From JAJAZB01 sp964244295 (GTDB lineage: Bacteria; Bacteroidota; Bacteroidia; Cytophagales; Spirosomataceae): a DNA stretch of 64,000 nucleotides. The notes under the pieces are model-generated. The model searched no databases, had not been told where the DNA came from, and saw nothing but the letters and a program-made list of their open reading frames with translations. Both the position numbers and the translations under genes were made by a program. Below, one piece after another: positions 59,945-64,000 of the stretch; position 1 is the stretch's first letter, and each line of letters begins with the position of its first letter. The stretch spans positions 62,001-126,000 of the forward strand of contig CAXTIG010000006.1 in NCBI GenBank assembly GCA_964244295.1, written 5' to 3'.

Positions 59945-61879
59945 CTACCTAATCCCCTCTACCCCAGTAGCTAACCGAACCCGATAGGGCAAATTCATGG
60001 CCGAACGCCCGGCCAGGTGCTGGCGGCAGCGCTCGCACTCGGCGTCCCATTCGGCGGCGCTGAGGGTGGTACGGCCCAGCGGGTCGATGAGTACGTCGAG
60101 GCAGCGTACGTACCCGACGCCCTCCATCAGCCCTTCGGCGAAGCTTTTCACGACGGTCACCTCCACGGGCACCTCGCCCAGCCGACCGAAAAAATACGCC
60201 TGGCACTCAGCCCGAATGTCTTCGAGCGTGACCAGCCGCTGGCGACTGAGCAGGGCCTGGCGAAGCTGGTGTTCTTTTTCGGTCACGCTGGGTTTGTCGC
60301 GGCCCCCGGCAGTGGTCGTGACGAGGAACAAATCTTCTTTTTCATCGCGCATGAAGTAGCGCTTGTCGTACACCGCCAGGCGGGTACCGGCCAGGATGCC
60401 GTTGCCCGCCTGGCCGTTGGTGCTCCAAAACTCGACGTGGATGTTGGTGTCGGTCCGTTCCGGGCGCACGAAAATGTAGGGGTGGCCGATTTTAAAACCC
60501 GACTCCGCGTTGTTTTGCAGGCGCTGGTTGAGGTCTTCGACGTTTTTGTTCAGGTTTTCAATCGTCTGGGCGAACAGCCCCGACCCCAGCGCCGAAAAGG
60601 CGCGGCTTTCTTCGAGCAGCATTTGCTGGACGTACTGGAGCACCTCGCGGGCGTCGCGGTTGTCGAAGCGCCCCACGCCGTGGGGCCGCCACATAAACGA
60701 GTTTTCGGCCAGTTCGTCGGCGTTGCGCAGGGGCGAGGAGCGGAACAGGTCGTTGGTTTCGGCGTCGAACACCCGGCGGATGAACAAAAATTCCTCCGGC
60801 GAGGTGAGCGGAAACACGTTGAGCGTGCGCTGGAGCCGCTGGATGGTTTCGTTGCGGTGGCGGTTCATCACCGGCAGGCAGTTGAGCCGCACTTCCATCC
60901 GGGCCAGGGCCGCCGCCGGGAAGTCGCGCCCCAGGCGGAGTTCAATCCAGACCAGACCGTTCTGAAAATACTTTTGCTGCTGAATCTGCGAAAACTCGTA
61001 GCCGTCCGGAAACGGCAGCGGGCGGTAGTCGGCCTTGGCCCGGTCAGGCACGGCGCCGAACGTCACGAACCGGTGCCGGTACTGGGCCATCACTTCTTCT
61101 TCGAGTTGGTTGAGCACGTCCAGTTCGCTGGCCAGCCGCCGTTGCGCCAGCCCGTAGGGATCGGTCGGGTCGTCTTCGGTTTGGATCGGAAACAAGCCCG
61201 GTCGCGTCGGCAGGGGTTGCCCGTGGAGAAACCACCGGGCCTGAGCCGGGTCCTGGAGTTTGCGGTAGTACGTGGCTTTGGCCCGCTCCGACTCGGCCTC
61301 CCAGTCGAAATACACGGCCAGGTTGCTCAGCGAAGGCACCCGCCCGTCGAGATCCAGTCCCAGCCAAACCGACTGATAATCCGTGATCTGCGTCGTGCGA
61401 ACGCGGGTTTCGAGCGTCATCCGGTCGCGCCCGCGAAACTGCACCAGGCCCTGTTCGCTGAGCAGGTAGCGGATGTCGCCGTTGACGAGCCGGGTGGTCA
61501 CGACGGGCGAAAAAAATAAGTCGGTGCTGCGGTCGTCGGCGCTTTGGCCCGGTTGGCGGTAGAAAAATTGCGCCGTTTGGGGGAGGTCGAGCAGCGGGTC
61601 TTCGGGGCGGGTGTGAAAAATGGCGTGGGCCGGGCGGGGCAGGTCGATCACCTCCGGGCACATCACGCTGGCCAGCCGGTCGATGATTTGCTGGCGCGTG
61701 GCCTCGATGGATTTCGCCGTGTTCTCAAACTCGTAGGCGCAGGCATCGAGCAGGTAGCCCACCAGCGGATCGGCGGCATCGACGTCCTTCACGCGCAACT
61801 GCCACACGGCGGCGGCGGTCTGGGTCATCCGGCGGCGAACGTCTTCCCGCGAAAAACTGGGTGGGGTGAAGGGTTCCAT
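59945..61879 (-). CDS. tssF: Type VI secretion baseplate protein TssF
   Basis: Protein of 644 aa, normal length. TssF blocks: SREDVRRRMTQTAAAVWQL at the N-terminus, DPLVGYLLDACAYEFENTAKSI, ASVMCPEVIDLPRPAHAIFHT, and FPLTSPEEFLFIRRVFDAE in the middle. The C-terminal TLEDIRAECQAYFFGRLG and VPVEVTVVKSFAEGLMEGVGYV are typical too. It forms the baseplate wedge with TssE and TssG around the spike. Confidence 0.87.
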   Translation of the reverse strand: MEPFTPPSFSREDVRRRMTQTAAAVWQLRVKDVDAADPLVGYLLDACAYEFENTAKSIEATRQQIIDRLASVMCPEVIDLPRPAHAIFHTRPEDPLLDLPQTAQFFYRQPGQSADDRSTDLFFSPVVTTRLVNGDIRYLLSEQGLVQFRGRDRMTLETRVRTTQITDYQSVWLGLDLDGRVPSLSNLAVYFDWEAESERAKATYYRKLQDPAQARWFLHGQPLPTRPGLFPIQTEDDPTDPYGLAQRRLASELDVLNQLEEEVMAQYRHRFVTFGAVPDRAKADYRPLPFPDGYEFSQIQQQKYFQNGLVWIELRLGRDFPAAALARMEVRLNCLPVMNRHRNETIQRLQRTLNVFPLTSPEEFLFIRRVFDAETNDLFRSSPLRNADELAENSFMWRPHGVGRFDNRDAREVLQYVQQMLLEESRAFSALGSGLFAQTIENLNKNVEDLNQRLQNNAESGFKIGHPYIFVRPERTDTNIHVEFWSTNGQAGNGILAGTRLAVYDKRYFMRDEKEDLFLVTTTAGGRDKPSVTEKEHQLRQALLSRQRLVTLEDIRAECQAYFFGRLGEVPVEVTVVKSFAEGLMEGVGYVRCLDVLIDPLGRTTLSAAEWDAECERCRQHLAGRSAMNLPYRVRLATGVEGIR

Positions 61880-61898
61880 GAGGAATGGAGGTTTAAAG

Positions 61899-62023
61899 GG
61901 TCACCCTGAGCGGAGTCGAAGGGCGTGCGGCTGGTCAGCGCTGGCCTACCGCTCGGTCAAAGGATGCGCGAGGGCCGACTCCGGTACCCACCGCACCACC
62001 CTTCGACTCCGCTCAGGGTGACC
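61899..62023. repeat. GAGCGGAGTCGAAG-type inverted repeat (copy 2)
   Basis: Perfect 25-bp arms (61899-61923, 61999-62023). Relative to copy 1 at 39687-39774, the bases at two positions of each arm are changed so that both the long-range and the local CCCT/AGGG stem stay paired. It lies between tssE and tssF. Confidence 0.92.
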
Positions 62024-62058
62024 TCCACTGAGAAAACCAAAGGACAAACTACACCAAA

Positions 62059-62520
62059 TCAAGCCCGTTTAGAAATAAACGGCGCGATCAGCAGTTCGTG
62101 CCGAAACTCGAAAGGCCGGTGGTTCGACTTCCGAATTTCGGCGGTCACGACCACCAGCAGGCGTTTGTGGGCATCGGTGGCTCCGTCGCGGTCCAAATCC
62201 ACCTCCACGCCCACGCGTTCGAGGCGCTTTTCGTAGCGCCGGACGGCATCACGCACGGAGGTTTTCACGCGGTCGGTCCAGTAGCCGTTGTTGGCCGAAT
62301 CGTTGCCCATCTGAAAATCATCCTCCCAAATCATACAACCCAACTGCGCATCAAACCGCGCCTCGCGGAACTGCGTGGTGATGAGCAGGTACACGTGGTT
62401 GCGGATGGAATCTTCGAGCGGGCAAAACACCTCGCGGGCCAGCCGGGGCTGCTGGCTCAAATCGGCCCCGCGAACGAGGAGGTCAAGGCGGAGGGGGAGG
62501 CGGTAGTAGTCGTCGGGCAT
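62059..62520 (-). CDS. tssE: Type VI secretion baseplate protein TssE (gp25-like)
   Basis: Protein of 153 aa. The gp25 lysozyme-like fold is read from REVFCPLEDSIRNHVYLLITTQFREARFDAQLGCMIWEDDF, where the Glu/Phe-rich stretch corresponds to the conserved E-F-R-x-x-P region in diverged form. A C-terminal beta region follows (RLLVVVTAEIRKSN). TssE links sheath and baseplate. It is the first of the tssE-tssF-tssG run on the minus strand. Confidence 0.85.
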   Translation of the reverse strand: MPDDYYRLPLRLDLLVRGADLSQQPRLAREVFCPLEDSIRNHVYLLITTQFREARFDAQLGCMIWEDDFQMGNDSANNGYWTDRVKTSVRDAVRRYEKRLERVGVEVDLDRDGATDAHKRLLVVVTAEIRKSNHRPFEFRHELLIAPFISKRA

Positions 62521-62539
62521 GGGGAGTAGGTATATTTTT

Positions 62540-62669
62540 GATCGTCATGCTGAACTTGTTTCAGCATCTTCCCCTTCCTGGGCGACCTGTTTGTTTGTAA
62601 CCAAGTAGCCGGTGAGCCGAGGGGAAGATGCTGAAACAAGTCCGCAATGGAATTGGCAGCATGACGATC
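62540..62669. repeat. CATGCTGAACTTGTTTCAG-type inverted repeat
   Basis: Left arm 62540-62574 pairs with two blocks on the right: GGGGAAGATGCTGAAACAAG (62621-62640) and CAGCATGACGATC (62657-62669), the second after an insert of 16 nt. Each arm has a local stem TGCTGAACTTGTTTCAGCA. It fills the tssE upstream gap. Confidence 0.85.
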
Positions 62670-62680
62670 CACCTATTTTT

Positions 62681-62929
62681 TCAAAACGAAAACGGGTCCG
62701 CTTCCAGGTAATCACCCACGCTGAAGGAATTGAATTCGACGTGTTCATCCCCCGCGTAAAGCGGGAAATATACCTTCAACTGGCCGTTCACGAACCCGTC
62801 GCTTTCTACGTAGCCTTTAGCTCCTTTCGGTACGGGGTATTTGTTTTTGAAACCCAGGGGTAAATCCTGCCGGAGTGTAACGGGTTTGCCCTTGCGGGCG
62901 CGGTCGGTGGTGATGGGGGCGCTGGGCAT
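62681..62929 (-). CDS. Small protein in the T6SS region, function unknown
   Basis: Protein of 82 aa, predicted beta-rich with no signal peptide (TLRQDLPLGFKNKYPVPKGAKG, then GQLKVYFPLYAGDEHVEF). It has an SH3-like small-barrel look. No family was recognised. It lies between tssE and the effector-like gene in the same direction, so it could be an adaptor, spike tip-related or immunity protein; the sequence does not decide. Confidence 0.6.
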   Translation of the reverse strand: MPSAPITTDRARKGKPVTLRQDLPLGFKNKYPVPKGAKGYVESDGFVNGQLKVYFPLYAGDEHVEFNSFSVGDYLEADPFSF

Positions 62930-62989
62930 AGGAGGAGGGCAGAGTTTATAAAAGAATCACTGAAAACGACGAGTATTCAGGGTCAAATT

Positions 62990-63313
62990 TTATCGTTCTT
63001 TTCGCAACACGTACCCTTGCGGGAACACCCATTTTAGTTGTTCGCTCTTCACTTTGACAACCTGGTAATGACGGACGCTGGAATGCACAAACTCGCTATC
63101 GCTGACGAAAAACCCGACGTGCGCTCCGTCCTTCCCTACCACGACCACACCTTCGGCGGGCAGAAACGTTTCAACGCCCCAAGTGAGGTAGTCTTTCGCC
63201 AGTTTACCAGCGTTTTTGTTGTCGTAGATAATTTTATTGATGACGTGGTTGCACTGAAGTTCAGCACGCGAAGTGCCAATTAGTGCAGTGGCTTTGTCGG
63301 CTAAGGCTCCCAT
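62990..63313 (-). CDS. NlpC/P60-like small peptidase, candidate T6SS amidase effector
   Basis: Protein of 107 aa. A papain-like layout is suggested by Cys21 at the start of a helix (AELQCNHVINKII), a beta hairpin VVVVGKDGAHVGFFV with His65, and EFVHSSV. NlpC/P60 and CHAP-like enzymes cut peptidoglycan stem peptides with such a Cys-His pair. Size and neighbourhood (T6SS baseplate genes, a DUF4123 chaperone) suggest a Tae-like effector. No signal peptide, as expected for a T6SS cargo. The candidate immunity gene is not obvious. Confidence 0.55.
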   Translation of the reverse strand: MGALADKATALIGTSRAELQCNHVINKIIYDNKNAGKLAKDYLTWGVETFLPAEGVVVVGKDGAHVGFFVSDSEFVHSSVRHYQVVKVKSEQLKWVFPQGYVLRKER

Positions 63314-63357
63314 TTTGTTTGTGAGTAGAGGGTAAAGAATTAAGAAAGTAGGGAATT

Positions 63358-63903
63358 TTATAATTCCTCTTTAGTGGCTCGTTTGGTTTGAAATTCACCG
63401 TTTTCTAACCAGAAATATAGACCGAAATTAGGGTCTTCGTCTTCCAGGAAGAAATATTGAACTGGGCCGAAGAATTCTTTTAATTGGGCGGTGTCGCAGG
63501 TGGGAAGGAAGATTCGTAAGACGCGGGGATCGTAAAATCGAAAATATAGTTCGCGACCGTCTTCATCTTTTACAAGCAGAAATTTACGGAAGTGCTTGTG
63601 CAGCGCTTCGATCGGTGCCTCAGCTATTACTCCTATTCCCCATGATTCACCGGTGTGGTTATCAATAAATTGATGAAATAAGTCATTTGCCTCATATTGA
63701 AATAGGTAAGGAGCAATAACTGCCAAAGATTCCTCGCTTCTACCTCTGTATAGCGAATCGAATGAGAAACTAAGTTCTTTCGCTTGGTCAATGGCCGAAC
63801 CCACGCGGGCTGAATCTAAAATATAATATTCACGTTGGTTGTTGCCCAAAAATGGCTTTGTTCCGTTCATAAATGTAATTTGTTTTTCAAATTCATTCTC
63901 CAA
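63358..63903 (-). CDS. DUF4123 protein (T6SS effector chaperone, Tap-like)
   Basis: Protein of 181 aa. The DUF4123 pattern is clear: YILDSARVGSAIDQAKEL at the start, APYLFQYEANDLFHQFID, and GRELYFRFYDPRVLRIFLPTC. Such proteins load effectors on the VgrG or PAAR spike and are encoded beside their cargo. Base composition is clearly more AT-rich than in tssE-tssG. Its ATG lies 36 nt before the stop of the upstream partial gene, so the two overlap. Confidence 0.85.
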   Translation of the reverse strand: MENEFEKQITFMNGTKPFLGNNQREYYILDSARVGSAIDQAKELSFSFDSLYRGRSEESLAVIAPYLFQYEANDLFHQFIDNHTGESWGIGVIAEAPIEALHKHFRKFLLVKDEDGRELYFRFYDPRVLRIFLPTCDTAQLKEFFGPVQYFFLEDEDPNFGLYFWLENGEFQTKRATKEEL

Positions 63904-64000
63904 GTAATTAGCTTTTGACTAAAATCATCATCTTTAAATTTTGCCGAACGCTCATCAAGATAGTTTAACAATCCTTTATTTCCATCATTTTCAAACCATA
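63867..64000 (-). CDS. Partial gene running off the window end
   Basis: The last 43 codons of a minus-strand frame are seen (WFENDGNKGLLNYLDERSAK, then FKDDDFSQKLITWRMNLK), ending at TGA 63867. The start lies beyond 64000. Charged and AT-rich; no family was recognised from this tail. Its 37-nt overlap with the DUF4123 gene suggests the same operon, so a spike or effector component is possible. Confidence 0.5.
   Translation of the reverse strand, partial: WFENDGNKGLLNYLDERSAKFKDDDFSQKLITWRMNLKNKLHL

Overview
The window is chromosomal DNA from a GC-rich (roughly 60% by eye) member of the Bacteroidota, most likely Cytophagales/Spirosomataceae-like. Four things point there: a SusC/SusD pair, promoters of the Bacteroidota type (TTTG, about 20 nt, TAnnTTTG), a type VI secretion cluster of the Bacteroidota-only subtype (TssO present, short TssK), and diverged families such as CreD, DUF1361 and single-chain methylmalonyl-CoA mutase. 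The genus is inference. No rRNA, tRNA, CRISPR array or intact insertion sequence was seen.

Layout. (1) 1-4.6 kb: creD, two membrane proteins, a DUF1361 protein and a DgkA-type lipid kinase. (2) 4.7-11.2 kb, minus strand: a surface-glycan operon (FdtA-like sugar ketoisomerase, DegT aminotransferase, GT2 polyprenyl transferase, methyltransferase, two paralogous GT-C-like membrane proteins). (3) 11.4-19.2 kb: recA, a putative aminopeptidase, a DUF3108 protein, a FemAB/GNAT-like protein, a DUF4258/YgiT toxin-antitoxin-like pair with a frameshifted toxin, dnaA, and an orphan histidine kinase followed by a decayed GAF gene. (4) 19.3-27.8 kb, plus strand: one-chain methylmalonyl-CoA mutase, bestrophin, diadenylate cyclase, and a glycosyltransferase sandwiched between dacA and a displaced copy of the dacA 3' end. 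(5) 27.8-34.7 kb, minus strand: carbonic anhydrase, TlpA-like and peroxiredoxin-like proteins, fatty-acid hydroxylase, an ALDH and a periplasmic sugar-isomerase-fold protein. (6) 35.2-55.9 kb, all plus strand: SusC-SusD, two DoxX-like membrane proteins, cytochrome c, a SoxC-like sulfite dehydrogenase, an FAD oxidoreductase, creatininase, a DASS transporter, a VOC protein, MDR and SDR dehydrogenases, a YeiH-type putative sulfate exporter, FAH/AraD1, CMD and SAM hydrolase. I read its first half as a candidate organosulfur uptake and sulfite-oxidation locus. (7) 56.3-64 kb: type VI secretion genes tssK-tssO (plus) converging on tssG, tssF, tssE and an AT-rich effector/chaperone module (minus).

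The most unusual property is not a gene. About two dozen long inverted repeats, with arms of 13 to about 49 bp and often perfect, come from at least a dozen sequence families. They occupy many gene junctions, very often starting within a few bases of a stop codon or supplying it. Some have entered reading frames: they encode the N-terminus of the cytochrome c and part of the Tat signal of the sulfite dehydrogenase, an in-frame 69-bp insert in a FemAB-like protein, and the linker of methylmalonyl-CoA mutase. Two copies of one family differ by paired changes that keep the structure, which suggests that the folded form is under selection.

Membrane-segment counts, residue positions and identities were made by eye. 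Family assignments rest on recognised motifs, not on database searches.
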